Source: Schistosoma haematobium (Eukaryota > Platyhelminthes > Trematoda > Strigeidida > Schistosomatidae). From it: a stretch of DNA of 64,000 nucleotides. Location: the NCBI RefSeq assembly GCF_000699445.3, contig NC_067198.1, positions 43,579,691 through 43,643,690 of the forward strand, in the 5' to 3' direction. Below, in pieces: positions 20,767-32,345 of this stretch. The notes under the pieces are model-generated. The model was not told where the DNA came from, made no database searches, and saw only the letters and a program-made list of their open reading frames with translations. The position numbers and the translations under genes are program-made. Position 1 is the first letter of the stretch. Every line of letters begins with the position of its first letter.

Positions 20767-21261
20767 AACTTTGTAGTGGCTAGTCTTATATCGAGCCCAC
20801 AGAGCTTATTCTAGCTTCTGGACAAACCAACTTATCCATTCTCCTTCAAGCTATATTTTGACTTTGTCAATGATTCACTTGTCAATCTTGACTGTTTTTA
20901 TATGATCTTATATGTGTTGATTGCTTATCCTATTCATCACATGTCTAGAATTTATTTTTATTTGGCTATAAATATTGATTAACGCTTGATTAAATCGAGT
21001 TGGCTCACAGGCCTTTTCCATTGTGTATTATTTCGTTTCACTCTCTCTTCTCTTCGTTTTGTTTCTCCGCTCGTTTGTCTGGATCAACGATTGTATGAAG
21101 TATATTTATTCGAAATTGATTCTCTTTATTTGACTTATTTAATTCCATTATTTATTAATGCAATTTAAGTCGATAATTATATACGAGGATTGATGATGTG
21201 AATATATTAATAGCACTCAGAAACGATATAACTGGAGTCAGACATCAGGTCACTAAAACTT
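20767..21261 (+). mobile_element. LTR1, solo LTR with 5-bp target duplication, copy 2
   Basis: The LTR body is 20772-21256 (TGTAGTGGC ... GGTCACTAA), flanked by AACTT on both sides (20767-20771 and 21257-21261). It contains CTATAAATATTGATTAACG as a likely core promoter. No internal retroelement sequence is next to it, so it is most simply a solo LTR left by recombination. Confidence 0.7.
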
Positions 21262-21344
21262 AACACAACACCAGTTGATGATTTGTTTTGCAATTTCTTA
21301 AATGAGTTCAAATGTTTCTTTTTCTTTTTGTTGCGCAATTTCGT

Positions 21345-21580
21345 GGATTGGTCGAAGTTAGACATTAACACCGTTTTATGTCGGCCAGCTCATTGGTCTA
21401 TAGGTTAAGCGTTCTCGTGCGATACCGAAGGCCCTGGTTTTGAATCCCACGAGCGGGATCATGAATATGCACTGCTGAAGAGTCCCATACTAGAACGAAA
21501 CAGTCGTCCAATGATTCCAGGTTTCCAATAGTGGTTCATGATTTCAACCGAAAACATAATAATCTTCACAACCCCATGCT
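21345..21580 (+). mobile_element. HH-SINE-A copy with intact core
   Basis: Head CATTGGTCTATAGGTTAAGCG with a decayed B box (GGTTTTGAATCC), hammerhead, then the tail ending AATAATCTTCACAACCCC. The minus frame at 21650-21459 is not a gene. Confidence 0.8.
21469..21514 (+). ncRNA. Hammerhead ribozyme, core intact but stems weakened
   Basis: Core CTGAAGA and GAAA with a GTC site. Stem II is GTCC with GAAC (one mismatch), stem III is ACAGTCGT, and stem I is GCACTG with CAATGA. Confidence 0.5.
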
Positions 21581-21963
21581 GATGATTGAAAAAATTGACA
21601 GATTTTTTTCTTGTAAATTTATCAGGTTTACTAACCGATTTTACTCTCAATTGTTTTCTTTCTCTTTTTTATTTACAGTGAACATCACTATAATGATTAT
21701 GAATGACAGATTAGTTAAAAAGAAAATATACAAAAGTCAATAAAGTTCATCTTGATTGATAATTGAACTATTCAAATGAAGTAATATTAATAATAGTAAT
21801 ACAAATGATTCTATTTGAAAATGTAAACTAGAAATGATGTACTGAAATGGGATTAGATTGAAGAATAGAAACACACACACGGAGAGAGAGTGTGTTGATT
21901 AGATTGACAGTACAAATTGATTATCATCTTAAGAATAGAATAAGTAAGTATATTTAAAATGAT
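21581..21963. other. AT-rich DNA with a short CACA/GAGA run near 21870
   Basis: Nothing coding is supported. Confidence 0.45.
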
Positions 21964-22268
21964 TCTGTAATATAGTATAACTAAAATAAGCAAAGATGGA
22001 TAGTGGATAGCAGTGGAATCCAGTTTGGCATGTGTTTCATCCTATTTTTGACACATCAGTTGGATGCACTTGCATTTCAGAGTTGATTTTCACTCTGGGA
22101 CTCGAAATCAGTACCGTTCGCTTCTAAAGCTATCGCCTTATCTACTTAGCTACTGAGTCCTGATAGCCACTTACTTGTGCGATGGGGTGAAGTTTAAATG
22201 CACTGATTTATTACAGTTCTAAACATCAATGGGAAGATTCAAGTAAACAATACCAAGTGAATTTAATA
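21964..22268. mobile_element. Smα-like fold-back composite
   Basis: A minus-strand unit (hammerhead, B box, head; 21964-22190) is followed by plus-strand 3' sequence (TTCTAAACATCAATGGGAAG). The core reads CTGATGT, so A9 is lost. Confidence 0.7.
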
Positions 22269-22307
22269 GTTAAAATAGTTTAGGTTTTTCCATTAAATTA
22301 TTTTTTC

Positions 22308-22429
22308 TGGTTAGGGTTTTTTAGCGAGTTAGTTTTCTACGAGATGGGGTCACTAACCCCATGCCCAACCCTCCTCCTTTACCCGGGCTTGGAACCGGCA
22401 GTAACTCTAGAAGAGCTACATGCGGAGTT
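22308..22429 (+). repeat. Rep2 copy 3
   Basis: ATGGGGTCACTAACCCCAT is a perfect 7-bp hairpin with a 4-base loop, followed by the usual CCCAACCCTCCTCC block. Confidence 0.8.
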
Positions 22430-22679
22430 AATAGGAATGGTTGATCAAGAATTCTTCTACTTATTAAGTCATTGGTCAGACAGACAGTATCTTCATTGAA
22501 TTACATTCCGAAACATGTAAAAATTTATTGAGTTACCATTAGCTGTTTATCATTGTTATTTATTAGGTCTGTTACAATCAGCCTTACCCTTGTTTTTTTC
22601 GGTCGTTAAATTGAAAGAAATATAAGTTTGAAAAAGTGATATCCAAGAAGATCGGAGAAGATTGCCAATAACTGGATAT

Positions 22680-23830
22680 TATACAATTGTCGGCTACTAT
22701 CTGATCACTACCCAAGGTGAGTGCAGGATCAGGGTCCTGCCAGTCTTGTAAAAGTACTTTGCACTTGGAAGGTGCAAAGCACATACCATACTTACGAACA
22801 CTAATAGCCAACTGATAAAACGTGGATTGCATGGCTTGAGTATCATTGCGCAGTAATACCATATCACCCACATACCTGAGGTCGAGAAGTCTTTCTCCAG
22901 GCGATAGGTCCATACCGCCATTCCCTACATCCATCAGAGCTGTTTCCATAACGTTGTCGATTGCAAAGTTGGGTAGGAATGGTGTATAAACGCATTTCTT
23001 GAATGGAACAACGGAGAGAGGTGGTTCTATGTTAGTATGTTAGTATATAGAGCTTTTAAGATGTTAATGATTCTTCTATTTTACCAAGTAACTCTGTAAT
23101 TTTGTGCTAAATATAATTCGGTCGTCCTCACCTGTGTTTTCCTACACCACAGAGGGTGACTATATGATCAATACAATCTTGATCAGAATCAAAACCAGCC
23201 TCCTGCTTTTCAATCAATCCTTCTCGAGTTTGAACAATGCACGAAGTATGATGGAAGTCTATAGTTTGGACGCAATCGGAAGTAGACGTATGCCCCGATA
23301 GTTGTTTTAGAGACCACCTGAACCCTTTTTAAAGATAGGGACAACTATCGACTCATTTCACAATGTTGGGACACACCCTAATTGAAAAACCTTTGCAAAC
23401 AACTCGGTTCCACAACCGGAAAGTTGCTGCTATCTTTAAAAAGGGCTGAAGGTATTTCATCTGGGCCTAGTGATCTGTAACGCCTCCAGAGTCGGAGTTC
23501 CTTGGAAACTTCTACCTCGTTAGGTGGATCAGTCGTCGCATGCCATGGAGAGCAGGAATATGTGACCAATGTTGCCAGAGAAGCAAATCAGTTGAACTGC
23601 TCCTCAAAAACTCTGCCCATCGTCCAAGACGTCGATTGATGTTAGTGACTGACATCCCATCATCTTCAGAGGTTGTTTCACTCGAACCAATAACTCGGAT
23701 GAGTTGAGAGACCTCTCGATAGTTATCAGTTGAAGCTGCTGTTTCTAACTCGTCGGGTTACTTTGACCACCAGGTTTCTCTGTTCCTACGCGGTCACCCG
23801 GAGTAGACCAACGTGCTTCAGTGAGTTGTA
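22680..23830 (-). pseudogene. RTE-type reverse transcriptase fragment, decayed
   Basis: On the minus strand 23569-23378 reads PPNEVEVSKELRLWRRYRSL then GPDEIPSALFKD, the region upstream of the RT fingers. About 23340-23200 holds NYRGI-like and ASKL-like remnants. The 22949-22700 region reads LSPGERLLDLRYVGDMVLL (catalytic YADD changed to YVGD), QAMQSTFYQLAISVRKYGM, then CFAPSKCKVLLQDWQDPDP. Order and motifs fit an RTE-like element of a different subfamily from the 11270 fragment. The catalytic site is mutated and frames are interrupted. Confidence 0.75.
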
Positions 23831-23926
23831 AGGAACCTAAAGAAACCTAGTGCGTATAAGCGGGACATTTATAGAGATTGTAAAGTTTTATGGCGTATAT
23901 CTTGATTTGATAACAATTAGACAACT

Positions 23927-24112
23927 TTAATATTTGAGGTCATGAGTCCATTGGAGCCGTACCACTATGGAATACCTGGAAGCACTGAACGGTTTTTCGT
24001 CCTATTGTGGAACTTCTCAACAGTGCTCATCCATGATCCCGCCTTACGAGATCTGAACCCAGGACCTATCACCCTCACGCACAAGTATTTAACCATCAGA
24101 CCACTGAGCCAC
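23927..24112 (-). mobile_element. HH-SINE-A copy, core broken
   Basis: Core TTGAGAA (C3 and G8 lost). The head and tail are still recognisable. Confidence 0.75.
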
Positions 24113-24139
24113 TAGACAACTTTTGCAAGTCAAGTAGAA

Positions 24140-24600
24140 CTTGTTAACTATTTCATCCTAATTTGTGACTCTTCAACAATGTACATTCATTCACAATTGA
24201 TTAATCACTGGGTAGTGATCAGTGTCATGTTTGTCGAGTTCTTCTTAGTGCAGATCGAATGCTATCAACCATGTTGCAATGTGGCTACAAGTCTAGGTGA
24301 CTCGACATTGTGTGCACTATTTTGAGATAGAATGGTGGTTGAAGGTAGTCAACAGGAAAACATGGACACGGGTTTCGTGCTATTTGGCACTCATCATCAA
24401 GGTGTACGTGTAATCTTACGGGGACTGATTTTACGATAGGACGAATCAGTATAGACAATGATGCGACTTCTAAGTAATATCTTATAGATTAGATAGTCTA
24501 GTGGTAACGTCTCTGACTGTGAAGCTAGGCGGAACGGGATCGAATCCGTCAGGGGCATCATTACAGGTACACCTTGCTGACAAGTGTTAAGTAGTACATT
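24140..24600. mobile_element. HH-SINE-B fold-back composite (with a short HH-SINE-A remnant)
   Basis: About 24200-24430 matches the plus-strand orientation of the 52299-52625 insert after rearrangement, including TGGTGGTTGAAGGTAGTCAA and GGGTTTCGTGCTATTTGGCA. 24486-24600 is the opposite orientation, with GTGGTAACGTCTCTGACTGT and the B-box-like GGGATCGAATCCG. Hammerhead cores are ATGATGA (minus) and CTGACAA (plus), both broken. 24140-24190 resembles an HH-SINE-A hammerhead. Confidence 0.65.
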
Positions 24601-25740
24601 CATATCCACATAACAGATCGAACTCAACTGTACTACTAAGAGTCTATAGACTATTTAAAATAGAATAAAATCACTTTAAAACAATTTAATTTACCAATGA
24701 GTACATGACAACAAAAAACACAACAACAACAACAATAACAACAGGAAATTCTTACCTTATTTTATTCAATAAAAGTACAAAAAAAAAAGAAAGAGAAGAA
24801 ATTACATACATTAACAAATACATTGACCTTATTAAATACTTAATATTCAATAAATAGTTTCACACTAATTTTACTATTGTTTCAATAAAGTCACTTCTTT
24901 TTCTTCTTCTTTTTCTTCTTCTTCTTCTTCTTGCTTCTTTTGTTTTATTCATGTGGAAATCAGTTCAATTTAATATTCTCAAGAGGAGGATAAAACATTT
25001 TCATGGATTATAGAGGGTGAGGGCGGGGGGGGGGAGGAGATAGGCAATTGTTAACTATACATATCATGTCATGAATTGAGATAAATTTTTTTGTTTTTAA
25101 TATTAGATGTCAAGTTATTTACTCTTAATTTTCTTTATCTTTTTTAAGAACAAAAAAATAATAAAGAAAAATAGTAGAAGAAAATAAAAGAAAAAAGAAA
25201 GGAGAAAAAGAAAAAGAAAGGAAAAGAAAGAAAATTTTTTATACAGTTCATTAATTACTATGAAATTTATTGTTCATTTTCATTAATTTAGTTCATACTT
25301 ACATACTTACTTAAGCTGATAAAAAAAGTATGCTTTCCCTTTTATTTATATCGTCACCTTACTAATATTTCATTATATATATATGTGTATACTTATTTGT
25401 TATCAATGAACTGGAAAAGCAAAGAAAGAATCTGTGCTTGAATATGCTTCAGATCAGGATACTATTGTTGTTGTTCAATAAGAATTGTCATCTAAATTTG
25501 ATTGAATAGTTTCATAGTATTTTTGTATACTGGTACTAAACTACTGTATCTTGGAATGTGTATAATTACATGATCCGCAAATACTGACATGTTATAGAGG
25601 AACAAAAAGATGAAGTTATAAAGGATACTCATGTTAGAACATTTGAAAATCTTTACAACAGTCATCGAAATATCATAAAAACCACACAGAGAACAAAGAA
25701 GAAACATTTCAAAACCATCTGTAGTGACTTACTTTTATCA
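24601..25740. repeat. Low-complexity purine/pyrimidine-rich region
   Basis: CTT-rich tract at 24895-24940, an 11-base G run near 25024, an A/G-rich stretch at 25143-25236, and a short AT run near 25375. No supported gene. Confidence 0.7.
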
Positions 25741-26090
25741 AGAGAACGAGATTGGTTTAATGGGAACAATTAGTATTATAATCATTTGTACCAGGAATAT
25801 TTTTACCGTACTTGTTTGTTTAACTGTATTAAAGACATTCTTCCTTCCGTTGATTGTGACCTTGCACGAATTCGGTTACGCTCAGTAACCACACCTGTAA
25901 CTTGGCACGATCTCGGTATTCTTTCGATACCACGAGATCGCCAACAAATACATCTTGACTACAGCCATCAACTGCCTTCTGAGATTTGGCTTACATGGGA
26001 ACTTATCGATTAGCTGGCACGTAGTCTTCCTGTAGTGGTGATCATTGTCAACCGCGACAAGACGCCACACTACACATCCATGGAAGAAAA
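25741..26090. other. Unclassified less AT-rich segment
   Basis: Base composition is more balanced than its neighbours, and overlapping frames of 75 (plus) and 62 (minus) residues exist. Neither shows motifs or splice borders I can defend. It may be a decayed retroelement or an old exon. Confidence 0.3.
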
Positions 26091-26824
26091 CATAAACAAT
26101 TGAGTGGTCAAGTTGTCGAAGTAATCATTAATAAACATAGAAGTACACCTACTACAAAAGGGATTAATATACAAAACAAGTATCACCTTAATACCGGAAT
26201 TCTTCGCAGCACTAAACTAATATGTACTCATCCATTCCAATGTCATACACAAATGTACATTCATTTCGACATACACATTTATTACATCAGGACCTGATAC
26301 TTATACTTTTTCATCAAAACTCTTGAAAAAATAAAAGCAATAATAGTAAATTAGAAAGGGAGGAAGAATGTATTTGTGAAAATCTCAGTGAATGAATTTG
26401 AAGTGAATTCAACACTTTGCTTGATAATCTAGTCCAAGCTTTTTCAAAGAAATATAATCAAATATCAAAATTATTGAATATAAGTAGGGGTATATGGTTC
26501 TCCGGTTAACTGTATACTGAATAGGTCATTTAATCAACGTTAACAAAGTTTAAAGTGGGTATTTACATTATTGTGTAAGATACGTGTGATGTGAAACAAA
26601 AAGTGTTAAGATAACATACTGTGTGTTTATACGAAAACTCGAGAATCTACAACTGTAAATTGATATGACCTTATCAGAGACCATGTCATTATTAGAGGAA
26701 TTATTATTGATTAAAAATCTGATCAGACAACTTTGTATCTAAGTAACACCCAATATTAGATTGATTTGAAATTTTTTTTAGTTAACCAAAGTCAACCATG
26801 AGATTACAATAACTAAATCCCTGA
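26091..26824. other. AT-rich DNA
   Basis: Nothing recognised. Confidence 0.45.
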
Positions 26825-26915
26825 AATAAATACACTTGATGTTGTTTTACTTGTATCTTCAAAATGAATTTAAACTTCACCCCAATGCACAAGCAGGTGG
26901 CTATATATTGTCTTT
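26825..26915 (-). mobile_element. Smα-like fragment
   Basis: ACACTTGATGTTGTTTTACTTGTATCTTC is the reverse of the unit 3' end (written here in two overlapping halves, ACACTTGATGTTGTTTTAC and TTGTATCTTC). It is followed by CACCCCAATGCACAAGCAGG. Confidence 0.6.
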
Positions 26916-27071
26916 GGTCCATGAATATTAAGAAAGCATACAAATATGTCACAGCATGCATAAAATGAACATAGATAAACAAGATAAATGAAGGAATTCA
27001 AAGAGGAAGAATGTATTTGTAACTGAAAGTTCGTGTTATTTTAATGTTCCAGTCAATTGTTTAACATATCC

Positions 27072-27160
27072 AGTAGTTTGTGCTAATGATGTCGTCCAGA
27101 AAAACAATGAAACCTCCACGACCAAACCATCCAGCTTAGAGAACAAAACTCCATCAAATA
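27072..27160 (+). repeat. Rep4 copy
   Basis: GTAGTTTGTGCTAATGATGT, AAACAATGAAAC and CCACGACCAAACCATCCAGC match the other Rep4 copies. Confidence 0.75.
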
Positions 27161-27288
27161 AAATATTCAGATAGGATAACTGATTAGAACGGTTGAACGT
27201 ACTATCTGTTAATTAGTTAAATACAATATAGATAGAATAGAATAAGGAGTTCAATTTTACTTATTAATCATTAGTTGCCATGAGACAA

Positions 27289-27504
27289 CTAATTGTATTC
27301 CATCCTATTAATACTGTTTGGATTTGCCCATATATGTAGAGCTTCGTCTGTTAGTCTCTCCTTATAAGAATAAAAGCCTTTCCGGAGGATTCTTGTGCCA
27401 TTGAAATCAATTGTGTGACCCAATTCTATCAAGTGTAATGCTATCTCTGATTTCTTCTTTAAAATGGAAATAAATATTAAATCTTGTATTACCATGAGGG
27501 TCAT
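27289..27504 (-). pseudogene. Penelope-like element C-terminal fragment (GIY-YIG downstream region)
   Basis: The 71-residue minus frame contains SEIALHLIELGHTIDFNGTR followed by ERLTDEALHIWANPNSINRM. The spacing A.H..E.GH.IDF...ri......R...EALHI...P..iNr is typical of the segment after the GIY-YIG endonuclease in Penelope-like retroelements. Only this tail is present, without RT sequence nearby. It differs from the Penelope copies at 39590 and 50463 and probably belongs to another clade. It could also be a tail from an unrelated GIY-YIG retroelement. Confidence 0.55.
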
Positions 27505-27799
27505 TTCACTGTATGAAATCTTCGATATATATATATATATTGTATTAAGGTTAACAATATATGGTAGCTAATTGTTGCATATCTTATCAAACTATTTATG
27601 ATTGACTGACATTCAGTTTACTTATAATCTAATGACATTTTATTGAAATCATCTTTAGAATTTAACTGTTGTTATCAGATTTCTATTATGTTTGTATGAA
27701 AATATCATCTTTACCGAGAATTCTAAAGATCGCTTAAACTTAACCAAGTTTCTTATAGGTTATCTGAGCTTAGTTACTAATTTTATTGGTTTGATGAGA
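27505..27799. other. AT-rich DNA
   Basis: Nothing recognised. Confidence 0.4.
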
Positions 27800-28100
27800 T
27801 TATATGTTATGGATAACCTTTGAGAGATGTTCAAATGACCTTGAGAATCCCCATCTACTAACTGGGACTAAAAGAGGGTTATAAACCAGTATGAGGGATT
27901 AGAATTATGATTTACAATTGATGATTAAGGTTAGGAATTAGATTTAGGGTTTTTATCAGTTATAATATCAAAACTCTATTTAACCAAATATATATCAATC
28001 AACTTTGCGCCAAAAGTCCAAGACTCGTTATCTTATATCTGATTGGTTCGTCCGTAAATTATAGTTTTGCCATCGGTTTTTCACGATCATGTAAATATCA
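27800..28100 (+). repeat. Rep5 copy 2
   Basis: Matches the reverse complement of 18580-18860, including GGGTTATAAACC, TCTGATTGGTTCGTCCGT and AAATTATAGTTTTGCCATC. Confidence 0.55.
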
Positions 28101-28535
28101 TATTTATCTAGCTTGAGACTTGAAAACTCTTATGAAGATCAGTCTTCTCTATTTATTTCAATGTTGCTATTTATTTTTCTACTGTAGATATGTAATCGCC
28201 GTTTGTTTGGCAGTAATCGTGGTAAAGCAGTCCTAGAATTATTATTACTAGTTGGCCATGTCATCCATTTTACGGAACACAACACAACACGATATTTTTT
28301 GATAGTTATCTGTGTATTGAACAAAACATTAAGCAGCTCACAGTATACTTTTACTATTATGTTCCTTTTTGTTTGATAAGATTTTTAGAGTATGCCTTCT
28401 CCAAAACAGTAAATTTTTTCTTTCTCTGATGTGAAACCATAGTGCTATTATTTTAATTGACCATATATTCATCATTATTTTGTTCTACTTAACTCTAAGG
28501 TTTTGTTTTGGGCTTAACTTACTTTCAGTTTGCTT
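28101..28535. other. AT-rich DNA
   Basis: Nothing recognised. Confidence 0.4.
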
Positions 28536-28722
28536 TGCGCGCAAGATCAAATGACTTACGTTCGATTTCCAGTTGCGGGGTTGTGGATAGGCACTGATAA
28601 AGAGTTCCATACTGGGATGAAAAAGCCTTTCCAGTGCATCCAGGTTTATAATGGTTGTCTAACTTAGATAGGTCCACCATCTCAATAAAACTCAACAGTC
28701 TCCACAACCTCATACTGATAAA
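28536..28722 (+). mobile_element. HH-SINE-A copy, strongly decayed
   Basis: The tail CAACAGTCTCCACAACCTCA is good. The head has lost its B box and the hammerhead core is unrecognisable (GATAAAGAG). Confidence 0.7.
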
Positions 28723-28801
28723 CGTGGTTTCGTTGGCTTACTTGACTGTTAAACTGAAATAACTTTCTGTTTGGAAAGTATTTCATCCAGTGTATTTTAA
28801 T

Positions 28802-29379
28802 TCCCTTGTGGCGCCTAGTGATATTTCAAACCCATATGGGTTATTCTAGCTTCCGGATAGACCGGTTTATTCATCCCTTTCAAGTCAAATTTTTGAACTT
28901 GTCAATTGTTCGCTTAATACCCTCGACTGTTTTAATATAGGCGTATGTGTATATGTTGCCTACTCTATTCATTACATGTCTGTAGCTTATTTTTGTCTGA
29001 CTATAAATATTGAGTAACGCTTTACGGAATCTGAGTTGGTTTATTTGCTATCTCTACTTTGCTTCGTTTTCCATATTTCGGACTGTACTCTCCGCTTTGC
29101 GCTGCTCTCCCATATTTATGTATGCGCTTGAATCTTATTAATTCATTCAACTCTTAATTAGCCCCTGTATTCGCTCACTCGTGCACATTAGCTTTTCTGC
29201 TTGGATTCGCTTGATGTGTATGTGGCTTACTGATCTTTGCTAACTAATGATATACTGTAGTCTGCGCTTCGTGTTGCCTTCTGAATTCAAACACGATTGA
29301 GATTTATTTAATAACGGTTACCAGGGCGATTGATATTCGAAGGCTAAGGGATGGTCTCGAAACTAGATCACCACGCCCT
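28802..29379 (+). mobile_element. LTR1, solo LTR, copy 3 (longer form)
   Basis: The body is 28807-29374 (TGTGGCGCC ... GATCACCAC). It is flanked by TCCCT and GCCCT, a possible 5-bp duplication with one mismatch. It contains CTATAAATATTGAGTAACG. The 3' half has extra sequence compared with the 20772 copy, so it is another subfamily. Confidence 0.6.
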
Positions 29380-30103
29380 GTTCATCTTTGTTTTATAGAT
29401 TTGATTGAAAATATTCTCAATAACATATTGCTATCTTACTTATGTACACCACCATACCATTGCTTTTGATTATCTTTTGGTGCTGATACCGAGTTACTAA
29501 CATAACCGTTAATACTATGTACAAAAGGTGGATAGGTTACGTGTCCATGGATTAATTGTTCATCTCTCACTCATTGTACAATATGTGTTCAGTATTTAGT
29601 ACATTTTCATTCATTTGATGAGTGAACGATGCATATAAAAGAATGATTTCACTGGGGCTTTCATTACAAACCCGCTTCAATTTATTTGCTTTATCCTCCG
29701 ACAAATTGTATTCCGCTTCAGTGTCTTGTTCATAAAAGCCATATAGATAGCTTCTAAAATGAAATTCCCAGTGAAAAGTACACTCTTACATACAGTACTG
29801 ATTCACTTAATACAAGTAAAACAGTGCTCAAAAGTGCTAGACATTTCGCTTTTACTAAAGAGTGAAAAAAAGATGGTTTACATTACGCTAAGTGGCCTAG
29901 TCATTTGATTAGAATTCATATTGTTATCCTACATCAACTACACTTAGAGACTAAAGTTTTTTGATCACTTTGATTGCTACACATGTTTTATACATATTTT
30001 TATTGACTGTAAATGATGAATAATTACAAAAACCCATAAAAAGACTGACGACTCCTTTCTTTTATCCTTATAGGATTTTTGAGGAATTATTTTGATTATT
30101 ACC
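29380..30103. other. AT-rich DNA
   Basis: Nothing recognised. Confidence 0.4.
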
Positions 30104-30350
30104 ATAGATACTTTTTGATTGAGATCATGAACCGATTGATGTGAGACCACCATTGAAAACCTGAAGGCACTAGATGGCCGTTTCGCCCTATTGTGGGACT
30201 CCTCAACAGTGCGTGTCCACGATCCCGCTTTGCGGGATTCGAGCTCAGGGCCTTTGGTCTTGCGTGTGAACGTTCAACCTCTAGAACACTGAGCCGGCCG
30301 GCATCCAACGGTGTTAATATCCAACTTCAGCTAATCCACGAAATTGCCCG
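30104..30350 (-). mobile_element. HH-SINE-A copy, core broken at C3
   Basis: Well-preserved tail, head and 5' flank. The core reads TTGAGGA; stem II is GTCC with GGGC, and GAAA is kept. Frames of 69 (minus) and 64 (plus) residues over it are not genes. Confidence 0.82.
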
Positions 30351-30710
30351 ACTATTTCCATACATATGTACTAAAGTTAACTACTGATTATATATTGAAA
30401 ATATAAAAAAATGTATTGACATATACAGATTTAAAAAACTAATAGCCTTAAGGTGTATATACAACGAACAGAATGTTTATTAACAACAACTAATCCATGT
30501 TGCTATAAGAGGTTATTAATCGATTGAGAAATTTTAAGCGTTAGCTTGTCAAGATGATCCTCTTCAGATATACATGAAAAAACTTCATGAACAAACTACA
30601 CAACTCAGAAAATTCAACTGCACCGTAAAGATTTAAGTTATATTAATTCTAGGAGATTGGTGAAATATGAAGGTTTGTCATTCTAAATGAAAAAAACTTC
30701 GTAATACTGT
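30351..30710. other. AT-rich DNA with a weak Rep4-like stretch near 30545-30625
   Basis: AACTACACAACTCAGAAAAT resembles the Rep4 end but is strongly diverged. Confidence 0.35.
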
Positions 30711-31010
30711 GGTGTGTGCTACTTATATCGACATAAGTAGTATGTAACTCTAATCAGGAATAGAATGTCTAGCAGCAAAAGGTCAAGAAGATCAATGAAG
30801 AAAGAACAGGAACAGAAGGTAATTGATATGATCATGGAGGAACAATGAAGTTTGAGTTGATTGGTCGATATTTACAAAAGAAACATTCAAGTTTGAGATA
30901 ATTGATTGACATTTTGCAAATGAAGTATTTACTGTATGGTTCTCAGATTTTACTAAGATGTTCTGTTATGTTGTATTCAAATACACTGAATTGCCCCCGG
31001 TTGTGTTCTC
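30711..31010 (+). repeat. Rep3 copy 2
   Basis: Starts GTGGTGTGTGCTACTTATAT with the internal palindrome CTACTTATATCGACATAAGTAG (central 12 bases alternate). It ends in TGTATTCAAATACACTGAAT and GTGTTCTCGTCCATTACA. Together with 31372-31592 it forms an inverted pair. Confidence 0.75.
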
Positions 31011-31224
31011 GTCCATTACAATACCTGACATAGTAAATTGATCAATGTAAATTTACAGCCTTTAATTAATCCAATTAGTTATGTGAAACTATGATTAACA
31101 TTAAACAAGCTGGTGAGATTAAAATTCAATGTAGATCATGATTTACAAAATAAAGTTTTGTATTGTGTATATTATTTGTCAAAATAATTTAAATAAGGAT
31201 ACTAGAGTATATGATTCAGCTTGA

Positions 31225-31335
31225 GATCAATAGAGGCTCAAATAATTCAGTGGTAATGCCTCGGATGAGGAAATTAGTTCAAAATCACCAAGGTGGAATC
31301 AATTACCCAAGATTACAGGTATTGTAGTGAATGTG
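31225..31335 (+). mobile_element. Possible HH-SINE-B remnant
   Basis: CAGTGGTAATGCCTCGGATG and GATTACAGGTATTGTAGTGA resemble the head and pre-hammerhead of HH-SINE-B. The hammerhead itself is gone. Confidence 0.35.
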
Positions 31336-31371
31336 AACACAAATAGGGACACCTATTAGCATTGGGCCACA

Positions 31372-31592
31372 ATGTTACAGAATCTCGTGGTTAAATCTGA
31401 AAACCATATAGTAAATACTTCATTCGCAAAATGTCTATCAGACTTGATTGTTCCTTCTTTTCCACACCAATCATCCTTTGTTCTCATGCTCATCTATTTG
31501 ATCTTTTCAACCTTCTGTTTCCAAGCATCCCATTTTCGATCGTTAATACATACTACTTTTATCTATCGACATCAGTAGTACACACCACCATA
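31372..31592 (-). repeat. Rep3 copy 3 (reverse)
   Basis: The reverse complement matches 30711-31010. Two plus frames (31372-31622) over it are repeat-derived and not genes. Confidence 0.75.
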
Positions 31593-31849
31593 TTCCCTAC
31601 TGATGAGTGTGAACTAACATAAAACGACTTTTCTAAAATGTTAAATTTCAAATAAATTGTAGTGATATCAATCGGTTAGTAACATTCATTGTAGTTGTCA
31701 TTAGTTATCAAATTACGATAAAGTATAATTCATAAATGGGTGGGTAATTTCTTCTTTATCCAAAGTCTATTTCAATTATAATTCACTTTGGAAGTAATTC
31801 ACAAGTGATTTCGGGTTAAGTGTTGAAAGAAGTGGGATATTCATTTTGA

Positions 31850-32345
31850 GTCAATTGAAGCTAGAACATCATGGAAAACCTGAAAGCGCTGGATGGCCGT
31901 TTCGTCCTAGTATTGGACTCCTCAGCAGTGCGCATCAACGATCCCGCACCCCGCGAGATTCGAACACAGGACCTATCAGTCTCGCGCGCGAGTGCTTAAC
32001 CATTGGACCAGTGAGCGGGCATCCAACGGTGTTAATGTCTAACATCAACCAATCCACGAAATTGCGCAACCATCTTCCATTGTACTGAGGTAGACACCTG
32101 TTTCTACCCGACACGGATTAGCTCCACTGGTCACGGCTTCTCACTAGAACTCCGAGAATTTTCTCACGAAGCTAGTCACTAGTGAGCACATGGTAATTAT
32201 CAGTTTAGGTGTTGTGGAGACTGTTAAGTTTTTGATTGAAATCATAAGTCAATTGAGGAGTCCCATACTAGGACGAAACGGCCGTCCAGTGCTTCTAGGT
32301 TTTCCTTGGTGGTCTAGCTTCAATTGACTCATGATTTCCATCAAT
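31850..32345. mobile_element. HH-SINE-A full fold-back element with one intact hammerhead
   Basis: The minus-strand part has tail, hammerhead and head with a B box (GATTCGAACAC in plus orientation), then the TAGTCACTAGTGAGCACATG module and AATTATCAGTTTAGG. A plus-strand hammerhead/tail follows (TTGAGGA, C3 lost; 32245-32345). The ends GAGTCAATTGAAGCTAGAAC and CTAGCTTCAATTGACTCATG are inverted. Confidence 0.82.
31886..31931 (-). ncRNA. Hammerhead ribozyme, core intact (HH-SINE-A)
   Basis: Core CTGAGGA, stem II GTCC with GGAC, GAAA, cleavage triplet ATC. Stem I is GCACTG with CAGCGC (one mismatch); stem III has one A-C mismatch. Confidence 0.6.

Noticed and set aside
30099..30387. Minus and plus frames of 69 and 64 residues.
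   Set aside because: They translate the tRNA-like head and tail of HH-SINE-A; the same peptide pieces recur at other SINE copies.
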